A DNA stretch of 64,000 bases, taken from positions 248,001-312,000 of the forward strand of contig CM114273.1 of assembly GCA_050084515.1 (NCBI GenBank), written 5' to 3'. Of this stretch, positions 19,821 through 29,348 are shown in pieces; the first letter of the stretch is position 1; each line of letters starts with the position of its first letter. Origin of the DNA: Blasia pusilla (taxonomy: Eukaryota; Marchantiophyta; Marchantiopsida; Blasiales). Position numbers and translations under genes: made by a program. Under the pieces are notes generated by a model. It was not told the origin of the DNA. It saw nothing but the letters and a program-made list of their open reading frames with translations, and did no database searches.

Positions 19821-22272
19821 ATGGCCAAAAGACATAGAACTATGAATGAATTGTTGTGCAGGGAGGTTCCCCAGGAACTTCCAGAGGTTATAGCTCTGTC
19901 AAGATCATCAGACAAGAGGGAAGAACAGAGTACATTGGGCAGCAATACATCCTTACCTACAAAAAACCGGCAAGCTTGGAAAGATGTTTGGTACACGATG
20001 TATGATTGGATCATATTTGATTCTTCCACATGAAAAATTCATTGTAAGATTTGTAGGGCAGGAAAGGGCAAGAGTGTCTTTGCTAGGGATGGTGCTGTAA
20101 ACTATAAGGTCTCTGGTTTTACAGATCATGCAAAGTTGAACGAGCATGTAAAGCTCGCTTGGGCAGCTAACCGAGGTAAGAAATCCATGGCCAAGGCCAT
20201 AACAGCATCTAATCAAACCTGTGAGGTAGCTCTCCTCACTTTATTTAGGTGTGCATATTTTCTTTCCAAGGAGGCCATGCCTTTCTCTAAGTTCACAAGT
20301 ATTTGCAAGTTGATGCTTTCTGTTAATGCACCTATTACTAGAGATCTTTACCAAGATGAGAAGAGTTGCAGTGAGATGTGTTTTTTTATAAGTTAGGTTT
20401 TGCTCAAGAGAGCTATGACTACTACTAAGTGGGCCTCTAGCGCCGGCGTCTCCCATAGCCTGAGCCCGCCGCAAAAGCCCATTAGCCTGGGCACGCTGCA
20501 ACGTTATGGAGACCCGCTGCCTACAATACATAATCGCAGTAGCTAAGGACAACCCATTTCTCGAGTGGAGATGATGGGCGCAGTCCGTAAGGAACGAGTC
20601 GAACCTCTCCACAGGGGGATGAAGATGTGTCCCTTGTGAAGTCGATTGTAGATATGTGTCTTCTTCACCGCCGCCGCCGCCGCTCCTTGTAGCATTCGCC
20701 CTTGGGCCACCACTTGGGCTCGCACTGCCTCCCGCGTAGGATCTGTGACTACCACGTCCGCCACCACCACCTCAGCCTCTCGTGTCATGTAGAGATCAGC
20801 ACGAAAGTAGTTTGCTAGAATTACTAAAAGATGGGGGCTTAGACTTTTCTAGAATGGTAGCTTTTGGGTCGGATGGAGCCTCCTCTATGGTAGGGAGCCA
20901 AAACGGGGTAGTTTCAGAATTGAAGCTAAAGGTAAATCCATTCATTCTTTCAGTGCATTGTGTTGCTCATAGGCCAAACCTTGCAGCTCTCACTGCTGCT
21001 AAAGCAACTAATTGCAAATCCATTTCCATAGAAGTAGATTCCATTTTGAATGCAGTAGCAAGATATTTCAAGAGGTCTTCCAAGAGAAAAGCTGTTCTAG
21101 CTTCTCTGCACGAGAGGTTGAATGACTTCCAAAGAGTCATGAAACGATACCACAAGATCCGCTGGTTGTCACGATGACAAGCCGTATCCACCTTATGTGA
21201 TTCACTAGAATATGTTTTAATCTACTTTAGGGACATTTCACCTTCAGAAGATGATGGGAATGTTGCAAATTTGTTTGAAAAGTTAAGGTCATTCCAAATG
21301 ATCTATCAATTATACTTCTTGGCTGATATTCTTTCTATGTTGGCAAACTTGAGCAAGATTTTTCAGTACAAATTCGTTGATGTAAGTACCATAGGCAGTA
21401 TTGTTAGTTTTGAGATTGCTGCTATCACTATGAATTTTGTGATGGAAACACATGATTTGAATGCATATACTTTTTCAGAGGATACATGGTATCACATTCT
21501 ACCAGACTTTGGACCTCCAGACGGCTATCTAAGATGCTTACAATCTGAAATTAGATGGAGGAAGTTCCATAGAATCGACATGATTCGGGACCGCACAGGC
21601 AGGGATTTGGAGGTTGCTTTGTTGTTTCAGAAGAGTTATTGTGAGAGTGTTTGTATATCGTTGCAAGATAGATTTAGAGACAATAATCTTATGGGTGCAA
21701 TGAGAATCCTGAACCCCTTACACATGCCTTCTAGAAAAGTAGGACTCGTAAGTTGGGGATGTAAGGAAATAGAAGAGTTGTGTGCTTATTTTGGATCCGA
21801 GTTACCATTGAAGGGGCATTTGCAACCTTCTGTCATAAATTCTGCTGCTGTCAAGCAAGAATTTCAGTCCTTCAAGTTGATGGCGACAATTGAGTGGAAG
21901 GACCGTAACTTTAGGGATCTATGGGCAATGGTGAGTTGGAGTCCATCTTTACAATGTAAGTTTGCAAACTTGCTGGTGTTGGCTAATGTCGCAAGGGTTC
22001 AATGTGTAAGCACTGCAATTTGCGAGAGAGCATTCTCAATTCAGAACATGATACAGACCAAGTGTAGGAATAGACTAGGTAGTAAACATTTGGATGTTGT
22101 TCTCAGAATTGCCTTAGAAGGCCCTACTGTTGATTATGAGGACATGCTTGCTGAATCTGTAGTTCTCTGGAAAACCTCTGCTAGCTTTAGGTACCTCTAC
22201 GCTATTCCAGAAAGATATCTGTGCCCTCAAGCAAAACCTGATGTTACACCTTCTATTGACTTGTCTTCTTGA
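19821..22272 (+). pseudogene. hAT-family transposase pseudogene (BED-type zinc finger, hAT dimerisation domain)
   Basis: Plus-strand pieces of one DNA transposase. 19821-20033 starts MAKRHRTMNELL and ends at an in-frame stop. Reading on past the stop gives a BED-like finger (KIHCKICRAGKGKSVFARDG, FTDHAKLNEHVKLAW). A later piece at 20782-21177 has VAFGSDGASSMVG and HCVAHRPNLAAL, stopping at KIRWLSR. 21271-22272 ends with the hAT C-terminal dimerisation block (FANLLVLANVARVQ, STAICERAFSIQNMI, KCRNRLGSKHLDVVL). At least three stops and a foreign insertion at 20.41-20.79 kb interrupt it, and part of the catalytic core is lost. The style is that of the ZNF862-like/hAT transposases. Terminal inverted repeats were not identified. 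Confidence 0.85.
20410..20790 (-). mobile_element. Retroelement gag-like fragment inserted in the hAT transposase
   Basis: GC-rich block whose composition contrasts with the flanking AT-rich transposase. The minus strand stays open (GRMLQGAAAAAVKKTH, WRGSTRSLRTAPI, QRVSITLQRAQANGLLRRAQ) in two frames, in the style of a Gypsy gag N-terminal part. The transposase frame stops at its left edge and resumes at its right edge, which fits insertion or recombination. It is not a copy of the 14.6-17.2 kb relic as far as can be seen. Confidence 0.45.
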
Positions 22273-22304
22273 AATAATCTTTGCATTTTGTTGTAGATTT
22301 AGAG

Positions 22305-22353
22305 CCCCTTCATAATACTTGGAAGTTTGAGATATCCAAGTATTATAAAGGGG
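22305..22353. repeat. 18-bp inverted repeat (hairpin) downstream of the hAT transposase
   Basis: CCCCTTCATAATACTTGG (22305-22322) and CCAAGTATTATAAAGGGG (22336-22353) pair over 17 of 18 positions across a 13-base loop. It lies 33 bases after the transposase stop codon. It could be a subterminal or terminal structure of the hAT element, or a small fold-back element. Confidence 0.75.
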
Positions 22354-22358
22354 AAAAA

Positions 22359-22412
22359 TCCTTGGCTCCCAACTGGTTGGAAGGCATGGCCAGGTTCAAC
22401 TCCTGCCAAGGA
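22359..22412 (+). other. tRNA-like module with Pol III box A and box B matches
   Basis: TCCTTGG (22359-22365) can pair with CCAAGGA (22406-22412) as an acceptor stem. TGGCTCCCAACTGGTTGG resembles box A, and GGTTCAACTCC differs from the box B consensus GGTTCGANTCC at one base. At 54 bases with no anticodon arm it is too short to be a working tRNA. A SINE head or a tRNA-derived relic is more likely. Confidence 0.4.
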
Positions 22413-22439
22413 TTCCTTGAATGTGAATTTTAGTTTTGA

Positions 22440-24160
22440 AGGTTTAGTTTAGAGGGTAATATTTAAAGGGAGAAGTCATAAAAAAAAAGATTGGGAAAGA
22501 AGTAGAAGGAGAGTTATTTTTACCGGTAGTTTTCAAATCATCCGGTTATTGGCTAGACCATTTTTCGGATTTTCGGATAAAGAACCGCATAAAATTATAA
22601 ATATCGGATTTTTTCGGACTGACAAAAATTTACTCTTACTTTTACTCCTCTTTTTAAATCTAAACGGCCACAGCCGAACTGATTTAATTGTATCCGGATA
22701 TTATCTGAATAAATTAAAAAAACTCCCCGGACCTTGCTCTCCCTTCCTACCTGAGTCCTCACGTGATCCTCCTGTAGCTGCCTTCGGGCATGGCATGGCT
22801 CCCTATGGAGCCGCGGCCCCCTTCCATCACTTAGAACCCTACGTCCGCTCCCCAACCTGGCCACTCTCTCCTTAAGCTGGGCTGCCTTCAGCCCTATGTG
22901 GGCTCCCCACAACCTCGAAGCTCCCTTGCCCCGACTTCCTTACAACCCGGCCTTCCGTCCACTTCGGCTACTCTTTGCGGGTCACCTTCCCTAGGCAGTC
23001 CCCCTCCCCGCTCTCGAACGCTCCTGGCCTGAACTCCCTCTCTCAACACCTCCCACTTTGAGCACGCTGCCCTATGCAACTGCCCACATTCTTGGAGCTC
23101 CTCGCTCGTTGCACGCGGCCCTTAGGCCCGCGTGGCCTCCCTTCTCCAAACTCAACCTTCCGGCCCTATACGAGACTCTCTCATGTCCAACTGCCTTAAT
23201 TGCCCGCTTGTTGCCCTATGCGGCTAGCCTTGCCTCTCCCTCTACTCGTGTTACTTCATCTCCTGCGCTCTACCTGGATACTCCCCAGCTTCCTCCTGAC
23301 ACACCCGCTTCGATTGTGACTATATACTACAGACCGCGCACATATGACCTAAACCAAACTCAAGACTAGCGACTGCGACCTAGCTCTCCTGGCGGCTACC
23401 ATGTTATTGCCCTAGACTTCTCTCTCCTCGTTTTCCAACCCTCACCGCTCTGCCATCGATGACATACTCACGACCACCCGTCGTCACAGCCTGTGCTGCA
23501 CTCTACTATTAACCCCGGTCAACCCACACCAATTTGAGAAAAACGGATGGTGCTTCCGTGCACAACCTTACGAATAGAAAACAACACACAAACTACCACA
23601 CACACGTCTACAGGGGCTCCCCAACCAAGGCAACTCGCTTGCCTACCTACAAACAACGAATTCCCCCCCTGCCCTCTCGCATCTTTTTCATGTAAAATGA
23701 AGAGTAGTAAAAATGGCTCACCCGGCCTAAAACCCCACTCATGAATCTACATCGGCATATTGAACCACATCGAGCCTCTACTATGGGGAAATCCAGACAC
23801 TAGCATCCTAACTCTACACACCCACACACGTCTATGCAAGAGAGGCGCTCCTGAGGCTCAACCTGAGAAAGATGGTTTGAGAAATCTATCTCTCTCACTC
23901 TTATACCCTTGGCTCTTCCCCCAAAAATAGCCCTCCAAACGGTAACCTTTGTGCACGGGTTACCAGGTGACCGTTGACCCGATCAACGGGTCACCTGACA
24001 AACTAAAACTAAAATAGGGAAATCGCCATAAATGATGTTCTCGAGACAATAGGCCTATCGCCAACCTCATCCGACATCTTGAGACGAAGTTACACGCGAA
24101 GAACCGGCTGACTGTCTATGACGTCGACGCGATAGAACTCTACCGACGTCGAAATAAGAT
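22440..24160. other. CT-rich region with no recognised gene
   Basis: 22700-23900 is strongly C/T-rich on the plus strand with long frames lacking any domain. The composition resembles the leader or LTR of the GC-rich Gypsy-type elements nearby, but no LTR ends, primer site or polypurine tract could be fixed. Confidence 0.35.
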
Positions 24161-24706
24161 GTGACAAAATACATATAAATAAAGTAAAAGAAAGAAAGTT
24201 AATATGCTATCTTCCAAGTTTTTTCTCTCATATTTCTTGTAAGTTTCATAATCCTTGCGTATAACCAGAAAGGGATCTCTTAAATATGGCTTGCAAATTT
24301 TGTGAACGACTTGTACAACGAACAATTGGAAGGACTATTTAAAAATCTTTGCAAAAGGATAAGTTTTCCACCAAATTATAACTCTCTTAAACGAGGAGAT
24401 ACCAATCCCGTGATATGTTGCAATGTACAATTGGTAACCTCAGAGGCATGAGGATGAGTCATAGGTGGCTCATCCCCTATGAATAAGTTAGCATTTGGGA
24501 TCGCATATATAATCACTATTAATTGATATCTTGCAATATGTAATGAGTTGATTATTATCCTACAAGAAACCCAATAAAGTAATAAATCTTATTAGTGCAA
24601 CACTAATAGGCTTAGGTTCTTACTTACATGTGAAACAATAGCCCATATAATAACTCCTTGATGTCACATACTTTTTTTTAAAGGGGATAGAAGACAACAC
24701 ACATCA

Positions 24707-24970
24707 TCTATATTATTATGGGAGAGTGCCTTCTTGATTTGCAAACACCTCTCTGCATAACACATAACAACCAAGTAGCAAGAAAATATTTCATATGCTA
24801 CAAGCAACCTTAAAAAAATTTGAATTTATATGCAACATAAAAATTTGTATGCAACATAAAAATTTATATTCAACATAAATTAGAATTTATATGCAATCTC
24901 TTTCCTTCACGAGCTATACACTAGATTTTCAAACACTTTTTTATTTTGGGTGCATCGCACAAGCACCTTA
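24707..24970 (+). mobile_element. Helitron-like non-autonomous copy, first of a tandem pair
   Basis: Begins A|TCTATATTATTATGGGAGAG and ends with GGGTGCATCGCACAAGCACC then TTA, where the next copy starts directly. The 3' end keeps the short GTGC-ATC-GCAC hairpin but lacks the final CTAGT. The interior has a local triplication of a (TATGCAACATAAAAATTT)-type unit. Non-coding. Plant Helitrons characteristically start TC and end with a hairpin plus CTRR-like end, inserted between A and T. Confidence 0.65.
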
Positions 24971-25188
24971 TCTATGTTATCATGAGAGAGTGCCTTCTTG
25001 ATTTGAGAACAACTCTATGCTTGACACACAGTAATTGGGCAGCGAGAAAATGTTTCACATGCTACGGGCAGCAAGAAAGAAAAATTGAATTTATGTGCAA
25101 CATCATTAATCTCTTCCCTTCATGGGCGATACACTAATCCTTCAAACACTTTTTTATTTCGCGTGCATCGCACAAGCACCTTACTAGT
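24971..25188 (+). mobile_element. Helitron-like non-autonomous copy, second of a tandem pair
   Basis: Begins TCTATGTTATCATGAGAGAG immediately after the first copy and ends GCGTGCATCGCACAAGCACC TTACTAGT, followed by T. Together the pair is bounded by A on the left and T on the right, the expected Helitron target. Non-coding. Confidence 0.7.
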
Positions 25189-25189
25189 T

Positions 25190-26480
25190 GTCACTAAATA
25201 CATACACAAACATATAAGATACCATACTAACTTATAACATCCAATATCAAGACGATTGAGTATCAAAATATTTCATATAAATGAAAGATCCCTCAAATCT
25301 ATCTCACAATATGCACATAACTATATCTCTCTCTCATATCAAACCAAAACCACTCTCCTAATGCGAGGCTTGGGTTACTCACAAGGTGAGAAGGACCATA
25401 GCTCCGTAATCTCATGCAAAGAGTTTGAACAAAGAGAGAAAAAGGCAACAAGGACCATAACTCCAAAACTCTTTCTCTTTGGGTATATCACTTTCCCTCT
25501 CCCAAACTCTTCCATGGTAACCTACGTTTGCATATCACCTTCCTTGGCTCTTGACTTGATATAGGGGATCAATGGGCACTTTCCAAAGTGGAAAGTAAAC
25601 TAAACTCATAACGGTAGCTTACTCAAAATAGTAAGTAAGTGTATATATATAGCTCTAAATGAGTCGAAACCTGCTCTCTTCAATTACACGGGACGTCATT
25701 AGGTAATCCTTGACCTTATGAGGCTTTCCTCCAATATCTTCGAGGGCGCCCTACTATAAACTCGTCGATCCATCATAAAAGACGTGACAAGAAAATCCAT
25801 CTTCATCCTCCCATATCCATCCCTATGAACTACATAGACATAGAGATAAGCAATAGGGGAAGTGAGGATGAAGCCTCAAAGGAAGAGGATGGGGACAAAC
25901 CCTCTCCATTCCTTTAAAGAGGATAAAGAATGAGATAAAAGGGAAAGAAGGTATATGGAGGGACCCTCCATTCAATAGATAAATGAGGAACAAATCACAA
26001 ATCTTTCTTTGGAAATTGCATATGGGATGTAACCTTTGAGGGAAGTTTTAAGATCAGATTTCTTTTGGAAATATTTCCTTGCCAAAAATGCTTCTCTCAA
26101 TTTTTTTAAATTTCATAAATAAGGGTTTTCTTTCACTATTCTTCATCTCCATTGTGCTTCTAACACACTATTAATGCCCTTGCATCAAATTACTAGTTTG
26201 AAGAAAAGACATGATTTTCTTATGATTTTTTAGTTTTCTTAATCCTAATTCAATCAAACAATGATATAAACTTATGGGAAATCCTTGTGTCCATGACAAG
26301 TCATTAGAACATAGAAAATGCACAAAATGCTTTAAAATAGAATGTGTTATTGCATAAAGAAATTTCAATAACACAAATACAAGTACTCCCTATAGATTTT
26401 ATGGGAAAAAAATTAAAGGATTTTTAGGCCGAGTAAAAATAACAAGTATATGTGAGTGTTTCTTGCGTGGGTTTATCTTA
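25190..26480. other. AT-rich intergenic stretch without recognised genes
   Basis: Only short open frames and low-complexity AT-rich sequence. The frame at 25256-25564 (102 residues) has no family resemblance and no coding-like neighbours. Confidence 0.6.
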
Positions 26481-26618
26481 CCTCCTACAATTAATGTAAA
26501 AATTTTCCTTTCAAATTAATATTTTATTGCTGCCCGTAGCATAAAAAATACTTTCTTCTTGCCGATTGCCACATGTGTTTTTGCAAATCAAGAAGGCACT
26601 CCCCCGTAATAGTATAGA
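26480..26618 (-). mobile_element. Helitron-like 5'-end fragment, inverted
   Basis: On the minus strand it begins TCTATACTATTACGGGGGAG at 26618, then reads TGCCTTCTTGATTTGCAAA and TATGCTACGGGCAGCAA, matching the first half of the 24.7-25.2 kb copies. No 3' hairpin or CTAGT was found, so the copy is 3'-truncated and its left limit is approximate. Confidence 0.55.
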
Positions 26619-27179
26619 TTATCGGACATGAAAGTTTCAATATCACAAACCCAATTACTCCCCATAAATTTTTTGGAATTTTTTTTTCCGAAGTAAACTA
26701 ATAAAAATAACAAGTGGGATACACGATTTTTTCTTATTCCTGTATGATTTTGAGTTAATTTCAAAATATCTATTGACTTATAAAACAAACGATCCCAATG
26801 GCGAAATAAATAATAAAGAATGAAGATGATAAGGTAAAATAAATAATTATATAGAGTTAGACCACATGAAAACGAACCTCGGAAGGTCCGTGGGATGACA
26901 TCCGACCAACTCCGTCAAGTGATGAGGGCCTTTCCGTTAGCTTCCTGCATATCATCACATCGACGGCGGGCGCACCGTCGATTTCGAGGGAACGTTATCG
27001 GCCAACGCGCACTGCACAGCATTTAGTGTACTTTTGGTTTGTGTGGGCGAGAATTGAGGTCTGGTCTGTGTGCTCGCGGAGGAGCGATGGCAGAGAACGA
27101 ACGCGATGAAGAAGGGACCTGAGCGAGCATGAATGATATTAGTCAGTGCAATACATAAGTCCCTTTTCCGCGCGCATCG

Positions 27180-27215
27180 CAGCGGAGGGAGAGGGAGAGG
27201 GAGAGGGAGGCAGGG
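27180..27215 (+). promoter_or_regulatory. GA-rich tract just upstream of the STN8-like start codon
   Basis: Purine-only run built of GAGAGG units (GGAGGGAGAGGGAGAGGGAG) 22-57 bases before the first ATG. GA repeats of this kind are common in plant 5' UTRs and core promoters (GAGA-type). A role here is inference. Confidence 0.45.
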
Positions 27216-27236
27216 AGCTATCGAACCGATCGCAAC

Positions 27237-29348
27237 ATGTCCGTTCACTCCGGAGGGCCTTTCGCTCGCAGTGTTCCTGATGTTCTGGCAGGCGAACCGA
27301 GAAATCTCAATGCCATGGCGTCGTCTGCGGTGGGACTGCCGACGTTTGCAGGGAAAAGCGCAGTGTGCAGAGGTATGATTGTGCGCGGTTCTGATGTGCA
27401 GAGAAGGACGTCGGGCGGTTTGAATTTCGTGAAGCACAATTTCGGCGGAAATTATGGCTTCCAGGCTCGGAGGCGGGCTATGGTAGTGCCGCCGCCGAAT
27501 GCAGGAGAGGTGTGGTTGGATCCCATGAGAGACGCAGTGGAGCGCCTGCTCGGGGATGCAAGCGATTTGTCGCTGGTTTCCGTGAAGGATGCGGTGGAGC
27601 GCGCGCTGAGAGACGCGAGCGACGTGTCTTTGGATTCGGTGAAAGACACCGTGGAGCGCCTAGTCGTAGACGCACAGAACGTGTCGATAGGTTCGGTGAA
27701 AGACGCGGTGGAGCGCTTGGTCGAAAACGCAGGGAATTTGTCTCTGGATCCTGTGCCGGATGCGGTGGAGCGCTTGGCCGCGGACGCAGGGAATGTGTTG
27801 TCGTCGGATTCTGTGGCAGATGCCGTGCAGCGCGCAGTCGTAGGCGCAGGGAATGTGTCGTCGGATCCGATGGCAGACGCCGTGCAGCGCGCAGTCGTAG
27901 ACGCAGGGAATGCGTCGTTGGATTCAGTGAAAGACGCTGCGGAGCGCGTGGTCGTAGACGCAGAGAATGTGTCGTTGGATTCGGTGAAAGAAGCCGTGGA
28001 GCGTATGGTCGCAGACGCAGGGTCGATTGCGGAAAGCGGGAATCTGGATGTTGTCTGGCCACAAATCAATTCGTTGTACGCAGGTGCCATCGCGGCGACG
28101 TCGGAGGAAGAGCGATTACGGTTTCTACTGCTGGTTGCAGTTGCACTGCTTTATTTCACAGCGAAGCCGGGGATTTTGACAGGTGCGTTCGATGCGTACG
28201 TGATCGCTCCTCTGCAGTTCATTTGGGATGGAGCGCAAGGTCGAAGAAGCTGGAATTGCTCGGACTTCGTGGTCGGAGAATGGATTGGCGAGGGTTCTTT
28301 CGGCATCGTTTACACTGGTGCATTACTTCCTCGCAATTCGAATGTGGAGCGGGAAATCGGCAGAAGGACTCCTCGTATCGAAGAGCTGGAGGGCGACTCT
28401 CGGTTTCAGAAAGTCATCCTGAAGAAGGTGAAAGCGAGGGTACAAGGTGCGGAGGAATGTGCCGAGATGGAGGAGTGGTTCAATTATCGCATGCGTCGAG
28501 CAGCTCCGGATGCATGTGCGGAGTACCTTGGGAGCTTCGTCGCTGATATGACGCGGGGGCAGTTCGTGGAGGGCGGAAAGTGGTTGGTTTGGAAGTACGA
28601 GGGTGAACTGACGCTCGCTTACTTGATGAAACAGCAAGATTTTCCACGGAATCTGGAAGTGCCACTTTTTGGCAAGGCGTTTTCTGAAGAGACAGATCCT
28701 GTGCGGAGACAAGGATTAGTGATTCAGAAGCTCATGCGACAGCTGCTCACCTCAATTACGAAGGTTCACAGCAGCGGTGTAGTGCACCGAGACATTAAGC
28801 CCTCGAATCTTGTTGTAACACAGTCGGGAAGAATGAAGATAATTGATTTTGGTGCGGCGACAGATTTGCGAATTGGTAAGAATTTTGTTCCTGATCGAGG
28901 TATGCTTGATCCTGACTACTGTCCCCCTGAACTGTATGTAATGCCGGAGGAGACTCCCAAACCCCCATCGGAGCCCGTGGCCGCAATTCTTTCTCCCTTG
29001 GTGTGGCAGTTCAACAGACCCGATCTTTTCGATACGTACTCTGTGGGGATCATTTTCCTGCAGATCGCTTGCAGAGCTCTTCGCACTCCGATCGGCCTCC
29101 AGGCGTTCAAGTCGGAAATCGCTAAAGCCAGCTACGATTTGGCAGCATGGAGGTCATCTACGAAAATGAAAGTCAATTTTGAAACACTAGATTTGGACGG
29201 TGGCAGAGGGTGGGATCTGGCGACGAAGCTGGTTCGCAGGAGAGGAGCTTTCAGGCGGGGTAGGCTCTCCGCAGCTGGTGCTTTGAGACACCCGTACTTC
29301 CTTTTTGGACAAGATCAAGTGGCCACTTTGCTATCAAAGATCACGTAA
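27237..29348 (+). CDS. STN8: STN8-type thylakoid serine/threonine kinase, single exon, with N-terminal 19-residue repeats
   Basis: Chloroplast kinase that in known plants phosphorylates photosystem II core proteins (D1, D2, CP43, PsbH). 703 residues in one uninterrupted frame; relatives are near 500. Order: plastid transit-type N-terminus; nine 19-residue repeats at about 95-266; a hydrophobic segment RFLLLVAVALLYF then a PGILTGAFDAY turn; kinase domain with GEGSFG loop, VILKKVK lysine, HRDIKPSN, IDFGAATD and DPDYCPPELY; and an end at HPYFLFGQDQVATLLSKIT, where STN8 also ends. STN7 was considered: its extra C-terminal tail and the paired cysteines before its membrane span are absent. Start: the first ATG is at 27237, but ATG 27315 (CCATGGCG context, MASSAVGLPTF) looks more like a transit-peptide start and may be the true one. 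Convergent with BRCA2. Confidence 0.93.
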   Translation: MSVHSGGPFARSVPDVLAGEPRNLNAMASSAVGLPTFAGKSAVCRGMIVRGSDVQRRTSGGLNFVKHNFGGNYGFQARRRAMVVPPPNAGEVWLDPMRDAVERLLGDASDLSLVSVKDAVERALRDASDVSLDSVKDTVERLVVDAQNVSIGSVKDAVERLVENAGNLSLDPVPDAVERLAADAGNVLSSDSVADAVQRAVVGAGNVSSDPMADAVQRAVVDAGNASLDSVKDAAERVVVDAENVSLDSVKEAVERMVADAGSIAESGNLDVVWPQINSLYAGAIAATSEEERLRFLLLVAVALLYFTAKPGILTGAFDAYVIAPLQFIWDGAQGRRSWNCSDFVVGEWIGEGSFGIVYTGALLPRNSNVEREIGRRTPRIEELEGDSRFQKVILKKVKARVQGAEECAEMEEWFNYRMRRAAPDACAEYLGSFVADMTRGQFVEGGKWLVWKYEGELTLAYLMKQQDFPRNLEVPLFGKAFSEETDPVRRQGLVIQKLMRQLLTSITKVHSSGVVHRDIKPSNLVVTQSGRMKIIDFGAATDLRIGKNFVPDRGMLDPDYCPPELYVMPEETPKPPSEPVAAILSPLVWQFNRPDLFDTYSVGIIFLQIACRALRTPIGLQAFKSEIAKASYDLAAWRSSTKMKVNFETLDLDGGRGWDLATKLVRRRGAFRRGRLSAAGALRHPYFLFGQDQVATLLSKIT
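27519..28034 (+). repeat. Nine tandem 57-base coding repeats inside STN8
   Basis: Each unit encodes about 19 residues of the form SVKDAVERLVVDAGNVSLD; one unit has 20. Conserved: D4, A5, V6, R8, D/A12, N/D/S15, then S and L/S. The pattern is amphipathic with alternating charge, so helix is likely. Unit variants include PMRDAVERLLGDASDLSLV (first) and SVKEAVERMVADAGSIAES (last). They lie between the transit peptide and the membrane span, so they should face the thylakoid lumen if topology follows STN8. The repeats leave several other frames open on both strands. Confidence 0.9.

Noticed and set aside
22359-22412. Functional tRNA gene
   Set aside because: Only 54 bases, no anticodon arm, imperfect T stem; kept only as a tRNA-like module.
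27519-28034. Regular direct repeats recalling a CRISPR array
   Set aside because: Units are contiguous coding repeats without spacers, in a plant nuclear gene.
27452-28546. Long overlapping open frames on both strands across the STN8 repeat region (212, 194 and 344 codons)
   Set aside because: They are produced by the GC-rich 57-base repeat being open in several frames. The STN8 frame alone shows family motifs and continues into the kinase.
27237-29348. Assignment as STN7 state-transition kinase
   Set aside because: The paired cysteines before the membrane span and the long C-terminal tail of STN7 are absent. The end and kinase wording (ILKKVKARVQGAEE, SFVADMTRGQF, LLSKI) fit STN8.
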